Assembly: GCA_019635435.1 (NCBI GenBank)
Contig: JAHBZM010000001.1
Coordinates: 1,240,001 to 1,304,000 of the forward strand
Reading direction: 5' to 3'
Length of the DNA: 64,000 nt
Origin: Ramlibacter sp.
GTDB lineage: Bacteria; Pseudomonadota; Gammaproteobacteria; Burkholderiales; Burkholderiaceae_C
The stretch's first letter is position 1; each line of letters starts with the position of its first letter. Below the pieces are notes generated by a model. It saw nothing but the letters and a program-made list of their open reading frames with translations, was not told where the DNA came from and searched no databases. Made by a program: the position numbers and the translations under genes. This document shows, piece by piece, positions 16,250 through 24,580 of the stretch.

Positions 16250-17239
16250 ATGTCCAAAGCATTCGCCAGCCAGGCCGACCTGGCCGACAAGAAAATCACC
16301 TTCGAGCAGCTCAGTGCCCATTGCTGGGCCTACACCGCCGAGGGCGACCCCAATTCCGGCGTGATCATTGGCGACCAGTTCATCATGGTCAGCGACTGCA
16401 CGGCCACGCCCGACATGGCGCGCGATCTGATTGCCAAGATCCGCACCGTGTCCGACAAGCCCATCAAGTACGTGCTGCTCACGCACTACCACGCGGTGCG
16501 CGTGCTGGGCGCCAGCGCCTACGCGGCCGAGGGCGCGACCGAGATCATTGCCAGCCAGGGCACGCTGGACCTGATCATCGAGCGCGGCAAGGAAGACATG
16601 CAAAGCGAGATGGAGCGCTTTCCACGCCTGTTCCGTGGCGCCGAGGGCGTGCCCGGCCTGACCTGGCCCACCATGGTGATTGGCGGCGGCGACGCCACCA
16701 GGGGCGAGGTGCCCGGCAAGCTCACGCTCGACCTGGGCGGCGTCAAGGTGCAGATCTGGAGCCCCGGCTACGGCCACACGCGCGGCGACACGATTGCCTG
16801 GGTCGAACAGGAAAAGGTGCTGTTCAGCGGCGACCTGGTCGAGTACGAGGCCGGGGTCTACACCGGCGACGCCCAGCTCGAGGAATGGCCCGCCACGCTC
16901 GAGGCCCTGCGCGCCCTCAAGGCCGAGTACATCGTGCCCGGCCGCGGCGAGGCCATGAAGGGCAACGCCGATGTCAACAAGGCGCTCGACTACACCCAGC
17001 GCTGGGTCACCACGCTGTTTGCCGCGGGCAAGGAAGCCGCCGCCGCCAACATGGACCTCAAGGCCGCCATGGCCCACACCCGCAAGGCCATGGACCCGGT
17101 GTTCGGCCATGTGTTCATCTACGAACACTGCCTGCCGTTTGACGTGAGCCGGGCCTACGACGAAGCCAAGGGCATCAAGAACCCGCGCATCTGGACCGCC
17201 GAGCGCGACAAGGAAATGTGGGACGCGCTGCAGGCCTGA
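16250..17239 (+). CDS. MBL-fold hydrolase-like protein with altered metal motif
   Basis: 329 residues from ATG 16250, preceded by AGGAGA. The beta-lactamase fold is clear: GVIIGDQFIMVSDCTA, YVLLTHYHAVRVLGASAYA, YGHTRGDTIAWVEQEKVLFS plus GDLVEYEAG, and a late GRGEAMKG. Ordinary members read HxHxDH; here HYHAVR keeps both histidines but has V and R where Asp and His bind the second metal. The GHTRGD and SGDLV motifs persist. The protein may bind one metal or act by altered chemistry. Function unknown. Confidence 0.75.
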   Translation: MSKAFASQADLADKKITFEQLSAHCWAYTAEGDPNSGVIIGDQFIMVSDCTATPDMARDLIAKIRTVSDKPIKYVLLTHYHAVRVLGASAYAAEGATEIIASQGTLDLIIERGKEDMQSEMERFPRLFRGAEGVPGLTWPTMVIGGGDATRGEVPGKLTLDLGGVKVQIWSPGYGHTRGDTIAWVEQEKVLFSGDLVEYEAGVYTGDAQLEEWPATLEALRALKAEYIVPGRGEAMKGNADVNKALDYTQRWVTTLFAAGKEAAAANMDLKAAMAHTRKAMDPVFGHVFIYEHCLPFDVSRAYDEAKGIKNPRIWTAERDKEMWDALQA

Positions 17240-17303
17240 GCCGGCCTGCCCATCGCTAAATCTGGGGATGCGCCGCTCCGGTGAGCAGCGCAGCATGAGG
17301 GCT

Positions 17304-17316
17304 TGACATGGTGTCA
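17304..17316. promoter_or_regulatory. palindrome TGACA-TGG-TGTCA with embedded TTGACA
   Basis: A perfect 13-base palindrome 37 bases upstream of the lipoprotein start at 17354, overlapping the -35-like hexamer TTGACA (17303-17308). I see no convincing -10 box at 17 bases. It may be an operator or a promoter element. Confidence 0.35.
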
Positions 17317-17353
17317 TGCCCCGCATTGCTGCGTTTCACAAAGGAGGTCGTCA

Positions 17354-19027
17354 ATGCATTCCCCTTCCCCGACCCTCAGGCGCCGGAGCGCCTCCATGGC
17401 GACCATCGCCACCCTGATGCTGGCGCTCGTGGCCTGCGGAGGGGGTGGCTCCGACGTGGCGTCCAACCCGGCCCCGTCGCCGTCCGGAGATGGCAGTCAG
17501 GCGCCCGCGCCGTCGCCTTCACCTGCTCCCGCCCCCACGCCATCGCCATCTCCATCTCCATCGCCGGCTCCTTCCCCAACTCCTTCCCCGTCTCCTTCGC
17601 CTTCGCCCTCACCGGCGCCCGGGCCGGTGCCAGCGCCTGCCCCAACGCCCGCTCCAGCGCCCACCAGTTCGCTGGATCAGGCCAAGGCGCTGCTGGCCAA
17701 CCTGGACGCCAGCCGCGCCACAGCCTTGCCGGCTTCAGGTGCCCTGGCGACCCAGTTCAACGACGGGTGCTACCTGCACAACGGCGAGAGCAAGGCCTAC
17801 ATCGTCAGCGACATTGACAACAATCTTTCGGTCTACCAGCAGTCCCAGGCTTTTGATGTGGGTTCCACGCGTGACAACGTGAGCTTGGTGGCGGAGCGCG
17901 ATGTCACCAATGCCGATGGCTCCACCCGCAAGGAGGTGGATGTGCGCTACGACATCACCTACAGGGACGGCACCGTGGCCACAAGGGTGTTCCAGACCCT
18001 GGTCACGGGCAGTACCTCGGGCCTGTGCGCCACGGGCGCCGTCAGCACCGCCATGCGCCTGCTTGGCAACCAGCGCAAGGTGCAGGTGGCCGTGCAGGCC
18101 CGCAATGTTGACACCTCGGTTGCCTCGATCGCCACGGGGGCCGGGACGAACGAGTCGGTCCGGCGCGACATCCGGTTTGTGGTGACGGACCCGGCCAGGG
18201 TGGCCACCTATGTCGTCGTGACCGGCCCCGGTCCGGCGGCCGCGGACGGAACGCCGTTCTCGTGGAAGCTGGTCTCGCCGCGGGTGATGCGTGACGACCC
18301 GCTGTTTGCGGGGAAAGTGGGCCAGGCCAACTGGCGTGACGAGGACACCTTCAGGGCCTGCACTCAAGGCGGCGGCACCATCACGTCGGCCATCGCGGCG
18401 GACTGTCCCAACAATGGCTCGACCCTGGACAATGTGGGCCGTGCGCTGAGCCCGAAGACCTCGACCGATACCGCGGCGATCACCGCGGCCGACAACGCCT
18501 TTGCGGCACAGGGCTGGGTCGCCGGCGGCACCTACACCTTCGCGGTGTACAACGACGATGGCTGGAAGACGGTCAACGGGCAGCTTGGCAAGACGCCCAT
18601 TGGCACCTACACCGCCGTGCTGACCCGCCTGCCTTACACCTTTGCGGAAATGTCGGCTGCCGCCGCGCAGTACCCGGACTGGTCCAGCAACTCCCTGAGC
18701 GACGTCCAGCTGGCCACGGCGTTCACCGGGGCGGGCGGCAACCTGACGCTGGGTGGTTTGAGCGTGAAAGTCCCCGCCGGGGGGCAGCCTGTGGCCCTGG
18801 CCAACCTTTATGTGTTCGGACAGGGCCCGAACACCGGGGCAGGGGCGAGCGGCTGGCCGCGAACGCGCGAGATCGACTTTTTCTACCCGGGCCCGACCGC
18901 CACCAGTGCCACCCTGGCGATCAAGGGCAAAAACGCCGCCACCAGTGCCAAGACCTTTGGTGAGGTCGCCTTGCAGTACACCGACCGCAATGGGGGCTGG
19001 CTTCTGTACCTTGTTGACTTCCAGTGA
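17354..19027 (+). CDS. surface lipoprotein with long Pro/Ser/Ala repeat linker
   Basis: 557 residues from ATG 17354, with a strong RBS AAGGAGGT at 17341-17348. A basic N-terminus is followed by TLMLALVACGGGGS, a lipobox with Cys about residue 33. Residues about 50-105 are a linker of repeating P-S/P-A/P-T units (nucleotides about 17500-17663, low-complexity DNA). The C-terminal 450 residues form a globular secreted domain (NNLSVYQQSQAFDVGSTRD, FAVYNDDGWKTVNGQLGKTP). No family recognised. A rho-independent terminator follows. Confidence 0.75.
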   Translation: MHSPSPTLRRRSASMATIATLMLALVACGGGGSDVASNPAPSPSGDGSQAPAPSPSPAPAPTPSPSPSPSPAPSPTPSPSPSPSPSPAPGPVPAPAPTPAPAPTSSLDQAKALLANLDASRATALPASGALATQFNDGCYLHNGESKAYIVSDIDNNLSVYQQSQAFDVGSTRDNVSLVAERDVTNADGSTRKEVDVRYDITYRDGTVATRVFQTLVTGSTSGLCATGAVSTAMRLLGNQRKVQVAVQARNVDTSVASIATGAGTNESVRRDIRFVVTDPARVATYVVVTGPGPAAADGTPFSWKLVSPRVMRDDPLFAGKVGQANWRDEDTFRACTQGGGTITSAIAADCPNNGSTLDNVGRALSPKTSTDTAAITAADNAFAAQGWVAGGTYTFAVYNDDGWKTVNGQLGKTPIGTYTAVLTRLPYTFAEMSAAAAQYPDWSSNSLSDVQLATAFTGAGGNLTLGGLSVKVPAGGQPVALANLYVFGQGPNTGAGASGWPRTREIDFFYPGPTATSATLAIKGKNAATSAKTFGEVALQYTDRNGGWLLYLVDFQ

Positions 19028-19049
19028 GCTCGGATTGCAAGTCCTTCAG

Positions 19050-19072
19050 GCCGCCTCCGGGCGGCTTTTTTT
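19050..19072 (+). terminator. rho-independent terminator after lipoprotein gene
   Basis: The stem GCCGCC-TCCG-GGCGGC is followed by an unbroken run of seven T, 23 bases after the stop codon of the lipoprotein gene. Strong intrinsic terminator for plus-strand transcripts. Confidence 0.9.
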
Positions 19073-19126
19073 GACCTGCCGCACAACCCCTGAACGAGCT
19101 GTGTTGCGTCCGGCGGCGGATGGAGG

Positions 19127-21049
19127 TCAGGCGGGCGAAGGCCGTTTGCCATCCGGCAGGCCGGACCAGCCCAGCTGCACGACGGTGCCGCCGCCAACGC
19201 GTGGCGCCCATTGCAGCGAGGCCCCGATGCTGTGGGCGCGTGCCCGCATGCTGGCCATGCCTTCGCCCGCGCGCCGCAGGCTGGTGGGGCCACCATCGGC
19301 AGCGCTCTCGCTACCGGGCTCGACGCGGCTCCCCTCGGGCAGGCCGCAGCCATCGTCCGCCACGGTGAGCAACCAGCCCGTGGCGTCCACGGCCGGCGCG
19401 CAATGCACCCACACGGCGCTGGCGTGGGCATGCTTGAGCACATTGGTCAGCGCCTCCAGCACGATGCGCTGCACTTGCAGAACGGTGCGGGGGCCCATGC
19501 CGGCCAGCACCGGTAACTCCTGCACGTCCCAGTGCAGGGTCAGTCCGGCCGCTTGCAGCCGCGGCTGAACCCGGTAGCGCAAGGTGGCCAGGGCCGTGGT
19601 CAGGTCGCCGTCGCTGATCTGCATGGAGTCCACGGCCAGCCGCATCTCATCGAGCGCGGCCTTGACCTGCTCCTCGAGCAGGGCGGGGCGCGTCCCCGGT
19701 TGCTTGACCAGGTTGAGCAGGCCCACCAGCTGGGCACCCACGCCGTCATGCAGGTCGCGCAGGATCCGCTGGCGTTCATTGGCCGTGACCTGGGCGGCGC
19801 GCCGGGCTTCCAGTTCACCAAAGGCCTGGTGGAGCTCGCGTTCCCGCGCGTCGATGCGCGCCTCCAGGGTGTGGTTGAGCGTCTGCAGGTTGCGGGCATT
19901 GCGGGCATACCGGTCCACGATGATGCCGGCCATGATGACCACGAAGAGGAACATCGCGTGCGGGGTGAGTGAGAAGCGCGACGGTCCACCCAGCCCCAGG
20001 CGCACCAGGCCCAGGTCGTGCAGGCCCGCCAGGATGGCGGCACCGCCCGCCAGCGCCAGCAGCCAAGCGGTCACCCGGTGCCCGTCGTCAGGGCGCCAGG
20101 CCGTTCGCAACACAAGGCCCCAGGTGATCGCGCCCACCGGGGCCAGCGCCGCGAGCGCCAGTGTCCATGCCGCCGGCCAGGGCACTGAAAAAGCCAGCAC
20201 CACCAGGACCAGTGACACCGGCAAATAGGCCAGGATGACCCGGCTGGTCCGGCGGCCTTGCAGGCCCAGTGCCTGCAAGGCGAACAGGCACATCAGCGCC
20301 AGGTGCCAGGCGTAGGCCGTGGCCGTGACCATGCCCCAGGCCGGCCAGGGCACGGGCACTTCGGGCCACACCCGGTCCAGATTGCGAAAGATGCCCAGCA
20401 GCGCCGCTGCGGCAAAGCACGCAAAAATCGGGTCGCGCAGGCGGGACCACAGCGCCAGCGCCATCAGGCCCATGAGGCCAAAGGCCACGCAGAACACCAG
20501 CGGCGCCACGTACCGCCACTGGCGCTGGGTGGCGAACTCCGCGCTCACCGCGGCCGCCGGCCCGTACTGCACCGTGGATAACCCGCCCCAGCGCGCGGCC
20601 TGGGTCGTGACCTGAACGACGAGTTCATTGGGGCCGGCGGCCGACAGCCAGCGGGCCGGCACCTCCAGCAGGTGCACGGTCTTGGCGGCGTCACGCCAGG
20701 GGTTGCCCAACTGGCCCAGCTTCAGCCGCACCAGCCCGTTGATGGCGACCTGGGCCTGGTTGCCCACGCGGGAAAACAGCAAGGCCATGTCTTCATCGCC
20801 CTGGCGGGGCGGCAGGGTGATGCGGTAGGTGGCCGTGCCACCCTGGCCAGGAAACTCGTCGTCCCAGCGGTGCGAGAGCTTCAGTGAGCGCTGCAGTGCC
20901 GCGCCGCGTTGGGGCTGCAGCTGCGCCCAGGCACTGTCCATGACCCGGATGCCCCGGGCATCCGGGGGCGGGTCGTTTGGCTGGGCCTGGAGTGGGACGC
21001 CCATGACGGACCACAACAGCAGCCCGAGCGCCAACCACGCCGGGGTCAA
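19127..21049 (-). CDS. sensor histidine kinase, NarL type, with DISM-like sensor and multi-pass membrane region
   Basis: 640 residues. Start is TTG at 21049, sharing bases with the stop of the response regulator (TTGA); it keeps the signal peptide (LALGLLLWSVMGVPLQA). An extracellular beta-rich domain, about 6-7 membrane helices (residues about 180-390), a short coiled coil, then HisKA_3: RILRDLHDGVGAQLVG with His about residue 434, EALTNVLKHAHA (N box) and LLTVADDGCGLP plus GEGMASMRARA (G boxes). It phosphorylates the adjacent LuxR-type regulator. The signal is unknown; the 7TMR-DISM layout suggests an external ligand. Confidence 0.88.
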   Translation of the reverse strand: MTPAWLALGLLLWSVMGVPLQAQPNDPPPDARGIRVMDSAWAQLQPQRGAALQRSLKLSHRWDDEFPGQGGTATYRITLPPRQGDEDMALLFSRVGNQAQVAINGLVRLKLGQLGNPWRDAAKTVHLLEVPARWLSAAGPNELVVQVTTQAARWGGLSTVQYGPAAAVSAEFATQRQWRYVAPLVFCVAFGLMGLMALALWSRLRDPIFACFAAAALLGIFRNLDRVWPEVPVPWPAWGMVTATAYAWHLALMCLFALQALGLQGRRTSRVILAYLPVSLVLVVLAFSVPWPAAWTLALAALAPVGAITWGLVLRTAWRPDDGHRVTAWLLALAGGAAILAGLHDLGLVRLGLGGPSRFSLTPHAMFLFVVIMAGIIVDRYARNARNLQTLNHTLEARIDARERELHQAFGELEARRAAQVTANERQRILRDLHDGVGAQLVGLLNLVKQPGTRPALLEEQVKAALDEMRLAVDSMQISDGDLTTALATLRYRVQPRLQAAGLTLHWDVQELPVLAGMGPRTVLQVQRIVLEALTNVLKHAHASAVWVHCAPAVDATGWLLTVADDGCGLPEGSRVEPGSESAADGGPTSLRRAGEGMASMRARAHSIGASLQWAPRVGGGTVVQLGWSGLPDGKRPSPA

Positions 21050-21726
21050 GGCGCCAGAAGCCCGAGCTGGCGGGCTTCGAAGATGGCTTCGGTCTTGGAG
21101 TTCACACTGAGCTTGCCGTAGATGTTGCGGACATGACTGTGCACGGTGTGGACAGAAATGCCAAGCAGGCTGGCGGTCTCCGGGTAGCTGAAGCCCCGGG
21201 CGACCAGGCCGAGCACCTCGGTCTCCTTGGGTGACAGCAACCGGGCCGTGCCGGCCTGCAGCGCTTCGGCCGAAGCCGGCTGGGCTGACGGCGCCGGCGC
21301 AAGACGCATCAGCAACTGGCGCGCGATGATGGGCGACATGGGGGATCCGCCACGACGCAGATGGACGATGTGGCCCGCCAGGTCTTCTTCGGTGCCGTCC
21401 TTCAGCAGGTAGCCGCGCGCGCCGGCACCAAAAGCGTTGAGCATGTTCGCTTCATCGCCGAACATGGTGATGACCATGATTTCACAGGCGGGCTGAAGGT
21501 GCCGGCACTGGCGGATCACGTCAATCCCCGATCCATCGGGCAGGCCCAGGTCCACCAGCAGCACATCGACCGGGTGGTCACGCAGCCAGCTGAGCATGTC
21601 GGCGGCGCGGGCGCAGGAATGCAGCAGCCGCAGGGGAGCGTGGCCAAGGATCACGCGCTCGAACCGCTCGCGCGTGCCGGGCTCGTCCTCGACCAGTGCG
21701 ACGCTGATCCCGGCGGCCTCAGGCAT
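21046..21726 (-). CDS. NarL/LuxR family response regulator
   Basis: 226 residues from ATG 21726 (ATG 21747 would add 7). Receiver domain: VALVEDEP acidic pair and LLVDLGLPDGSG with the phospho-accepting Asp about residue 55, then MVITMFGDE. C-terminal LuxR-type helix-turn-helix: LSPKETEVLGLVARGFSY, TASLLGISVHTVHSHVRNIY. Partner of the overlapping kinase. Its start lies 5 bases from the stop of the PhoD-hydrolase fusion, so the three genes form one operon. Confidence 0.93.
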   Translation of the reverse strand: MPEAAGISVALVEDEPGTRERFERVILGHAPLRLLHSCARAADMLSWLRDHPVDVLLVDLGLPDGSGIDVIRQCRHLQPACEIMVITMFGDEANMLNAFGAGARGYLLKDGTEEDLAGHIVHLRRGGSPMSPIIARQLLMRLAPAPSAQPASAEALQAGTARLLSPKETEVLGLVARGFSYPETASLLGISVHTVHSHVRNIYGKLSVNSKTEAIFEARQLGLLAP

Positions 21727-23908
21727 GGCGTGCCGTGTAGAAGGCATCGTGTGCCGTCACGGCGTCGAAGCCGTCGAAAGGCGGCGCCATGGGCTCGCCG
21801 CGCACCATGGCGCGGTTCAGGGCCTCGAGCGCCGGATTGAGCTGGTCGCGCAGCAGGTAGTCGTGGTCCAGTCCGACGCCGTCGAGCGCGGTGCAGTCGA
21901 AATAGCGGGCCTGGTCGCCCAGCTTGCTGAGCATGGGCTCGCTCATGCCCAGCGGCACCTGGCCGATTTCCAGCCAGTTGTAGATCTTGAGCCGGGCGTC
22001 GTCGCGGTTGATGGTGACGCAGGCCGGCAGGCCCCAGCCCGACAGCCATTTGTTGTGCCGGTTGACGGGAACGGCCGCGGACGAGAGCACGAGGCGGTCA
22101 ATCACCTCATGGGGCGGGTGCCCCCATTCGGCGGCCAGGGCGGCTGGCGAGGCAAAGGTGCTCATCCCGCCAACGAAGGGCAGGCTGCCCAGGCTGCGCA
22201 CCACGATCACCTTGCGAATGCCGGGGTAGGCCAGGCCGACCCGCCCAAAGGCGAGGACCGCGCGGCGCAGGCGCCCGGTGGTTGCGAAATCTTCGGCTTC
22301 CCGCTGGCCCTGCAGTACCGCCCCCAGCAGGCCCAGCAGGCCACTGCCCTCCCCGGCGGCCCAGCTGACAGGGATGGTTTCCACCTCATATTTGCGGGCA
22401 AGCGCCAGGCCCTGGCCCACGGCGTCGGCAAAGTCCTTGCCAAAGCCATGCACATACAGGACCACCGCCGCGCGCTGCTGGTCGCGGGCCCGGCCGAAGG
22501 CTTCATGCAAAAGCGCATCCATGGGGGCGGCATCGTTGACGCTGCGCTGGGCGCGCATCCGCAAACCCCCGGGAACGGGCCCGAGGCGGACCACTTCGGG
22601 ATACTCGTCCTGGGTCTGCGCCGCGTCGGCCCGGTACAGGCTTTCAAAGTTGTCGCCATTGAATTCAAGCGGGCCGGGTGCATTGGCAAACGCGGCGGTG
22701 CGCCCCCGCAGGCACAGCACGCTGACTTCGCGGTCCAGCGAAGCGACGCCTTCGAAGCGCACGGCGTCGCCATCGGCCGCGGGGATGGGGCCCTGCCAGC
22801 CGTTGGCGTCGTAGCGCAACAGGCGCAGGCTGTCCACACCCGGCGCATCGGGGTTGGGCGGGTCGCTATCCAGTCGCTTCAGGGCCACGCGAACCTGGCC
22901 CGCCGCCAGGTCACCGTCGGCGCCCACCGTCACCATGCCGTAGCAGGGCGCGAACCGTTTGAGGAGCACGTTGCCCAGGGCCGCGCCCGATGAAACGGCC
23001 TGCACGACGGGGCTGGTGCCAATACGGCCGCCCCAGGCGTTCTTGTGGATGTCCCCGGCCAGGTACAGCACCGCCTTGCCGCTGGCGCTGGCGGCGTCCT
23101 GAAAGGCCTGGTAGTCGGGGTAGTCGCGCGAGCGGCCCTGGGCATCTGGCGGTGCGGACCACCCCTGGTGGCCGAGCAGGTAGCCATGGCGCAGGGGTGA
23201 CGACCCGGCCACCACGGTCAGGTCGGCCTGCCCCAGCGCGCCGAACAGCATGGCCTGCTGGCGGGCGCCGAGCAGGTGGGCCCGGGGGGCGTTGCTGTCG
23301 GGGTGGTCGCGGTGGGTCCGGTAGCTGCGCTCGTCCAGCAGCACAAAGCGCACGCCGTTCAGGTCAAAGGGTTTGCCTTCGACACCGTGCGATGGCGCGG
23401 GCAGGTGGCTGCAATCGGCTGGCAGGTCCAGGGCGGGGTACGCGGCAGCGGCATCGGGGTTGCGCAGCACGGCCACAAACTGGCGGAACAGGTGCTGGGC
23501 CACGGCCCTGACGGCGCCCGGCACGGTCCGGTCGTCATTGCCGTTGCCGTCCACGCCTTCGCCATAGGCGTTGTTCCAGGCCAGATCGTGCTCGTCCCAG
23601 GTGACCAGCAGATGGTCGGGGTTGCGCGCGGTGGAGAACCATCGCATCAGGCGCTGGAATTCCGGAACCTGCCACTGAAGGGCGTAGCGCCTGTGCATGT
23701 CCTGGGCAAACAATTGCAACCCTGCCGGGCCCTTGCGCTCGATGATCCGTTTCCACTGGGGAAGGCGGGCAACGGACAGGCCCCAGTCCATGTAGATCTG
23801 GTCGCCCAGCAGCATCAGCACATCGGGCGCCTCGCGCTGGATGGCCTGCCAGACGGGTTGGCGCGGCGCGCGCTCGGCGTCCATGCAGGAGGTGAAGGCG
23901 ATTTTCAT
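21719..23908 (-). CDS. PhoD-like metallophosphatase fused to an alpha/beta-hydrolase (DUF900-like) domain
   Basis: 729 residues from ATG 23908 (MKIAFTSCMDAER). Residues 1-420 resemble PhoD-like enzymes: LMLLGDQIYMDWG, LLVTWDEHDLAWNN, VVAGSSPLRHG and YLAGDIHKNAWGG. Residues about 490-720 form a second domain: AAVVLYVHGFGKDFADA, VIVVRSLGSLPFVGG (nucleophile elbow, Ser after R) and GLDHDYLLRDQ with a candidate catalytic His, similar to DUF900 hydrolases. No signal peptide is obvious, unlike secreted PhoD. The joined protein may act on a phospho-ester and a second ester. Substrates unknown. Confidence 0.8.
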   Translation of the reverse strand: MKIAFTSCMDAERAPRQPVWQAIQREAPDVLMLLGDQIYMDWGLSVARLPQWKRIIERKGPAGLQLFAQDMHRRYALQWQVPEFQRLMRWFSTARNPDHLLVTWDEHDLAWNNAYGEGVDGNGNDDRTVPGAVRAVAQHLFRQFVAVLRNPDAAAAYPALDLPADCSHLPAPSHGVEGKPFDLNGVRFVLLDERSYRTHRDHPDSNAPRAHLLGARQQAMLFGALGQADLTVVAGSSPLRHGYLLGHQGWSAPPDAQGRSRDYPDYQAFQDAASASGKAVLYLAGDIHKNAWGGRIGTSPVVQAVSSGAALGNVLLKRFAPCYGMVTVGADGDLAAGQVRVALKRLDSDPPNPDAPGVDSLRLLRYDANGWQGPIPAADGDAVRFEGVASLDREVSVLCLRGRTAAFANAPGPLEFNGDNFESLYRADAAQTQDEYPEVVRLGPVPGGLRMRAQRSVNDAAPMDALLHEAFGRARDQQRAAVVLYVHGFGKDFADAVGQGLALARKYEVETIPVSWAAGEGSGLLGLLGAVLQGQREAEDFATTGRLRRAVLAFGRVGLAYPGIRKVIVVRSLGSLPFVGGMSTFASPAALAAEWGHPPHEVIDRLVLSSAAVPVNRHNKWLSGWGLPACVTINRDDARLKIYNWLEIGQVPLGMSEPMLSKLGDQARYFDCTALDGVGLDHDYLLRDQLNPALEALNRAMVRGEPMAPPFDGFDAVTAHDAFYTARHA

Positions 23909-24070
23909 GGGGTGATCGCGCGGGGTCTGGCGGTTGGGGATCGTGACACACAGCCTGCCAGCAAGGCAAGCCGCGTGCATCGTCAGATTGTGGGATGCGC
24001 GGCCGCGAAAAGCTGCTTTCCACCACGGCCGGCACCGGGTTGACGGTTTTGGGGGCGTTTTCAGGTCAAA

Positions 24071-24117
24071 AAGGCTTGTAGTCCAGGACTGGCGGCCATC
24101 TTGCGCTATCAAAAAAG
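24071..24117 (-). repeat. dispersed repeat family 2, copy 1
   Basis: Read on the minus strand: TTGATAGCGC, about 20 variable bases, then GGACTACAAGCC. It lies in the 226-base gap between the PhoD fusion and the BLUF gene. Related copies are at 40146-40193, 46961-47005 and 60199-60247. Confidence 0.65.
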
Positions 24118-24134
24118 AAGCAAACCGGACCGCG

Positions 24135-24530
24135 TCAGAGGTCCAGATCCAGCCCTGGCAGCAGGCCCAGCAGCCGGTCCAGGGCGGGCAGGCCGCTCAA
24201 CCCACGTACGCTGCCGACAAGGTCTTCCCCGTCCGGGCTGGCATAGCCAGTCAGGAAGCGCTTGAAGTGGCGATCCGCGATGGCTCCGTCATGGCTCAGC
24301 TCGATATCCGTGTGCCGCGTGTCGTCAAAGATGCGGTCCATGCACGCCCGGATGCTGGCCCGTTCGCCCTCGATGTACTGGCAGAAGTTCTGCCCGTCGA
24401 ATACCAGCACGCCGGTGACGCCGTCGCGCTGGTTGCGCGCGCGTGCCACGGTCAGAATGGCCGGCACCACGGAAATGCCGGCTGTGGCCGAGAGTGTGCT
24501 CGTGTAGAGCACCCCGTAGAGTTTGGTCAT
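24135..24530 (-). CDS. BLUF-domain blue-light photoreceptor (short, atypical)
   Basis: 131 residues from ATG 24530. The BLUF fold is evident: LYGVLYTSTLS with photoactive Tyr9, ARARNQRDGVTGVLVFDG with flavin-binding Asn33, and FCQYIEGE with Gln51, matching Tyr8/Asn32/Gln50 of Slr1694 with one residue shift. The usual Trp-x-Met near residue 92 is replaced by Phe92-Leu-Thr94 (KRFLTGY). FAD-based light sensors of this short type act through partner proteins. It is divergent from a Crp/Fnr regulator 50 bases away. Confidence 0.9.
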   Translation of the reverse strand: MTKLYGVLYTSTLSATAGISVVPAILTVARARNQRDGVTGVLVFDGQNFCQYIEGERASIRACMDRIFDDTRHTDIELSHDGAIADRHFKRFLTGYASPDGEDLVGSVRGLSGLPALDRLLGLLPGLDLDL

Positions 24531-24580
24531 GTTGTTTCCCTGAAGGCGCGCAGTGTAGGAGCGGGGCGGGCCTGCCCGCA

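Noticed and set aside
15527..17326. 599-codon minus-strand frame opposite gluconokinase and the MBL gene
   Set aside because: Low-complexity His/Gly/Arg-rich translation and full overlap with two recognisable genes; a shadow frame.
17500..17663. CRISPR-like repetitive tract
   Set aside because: It is a dipeptide-coding simple repeat inside a lipoprotein gene, without spacers or fixed-length repeats.
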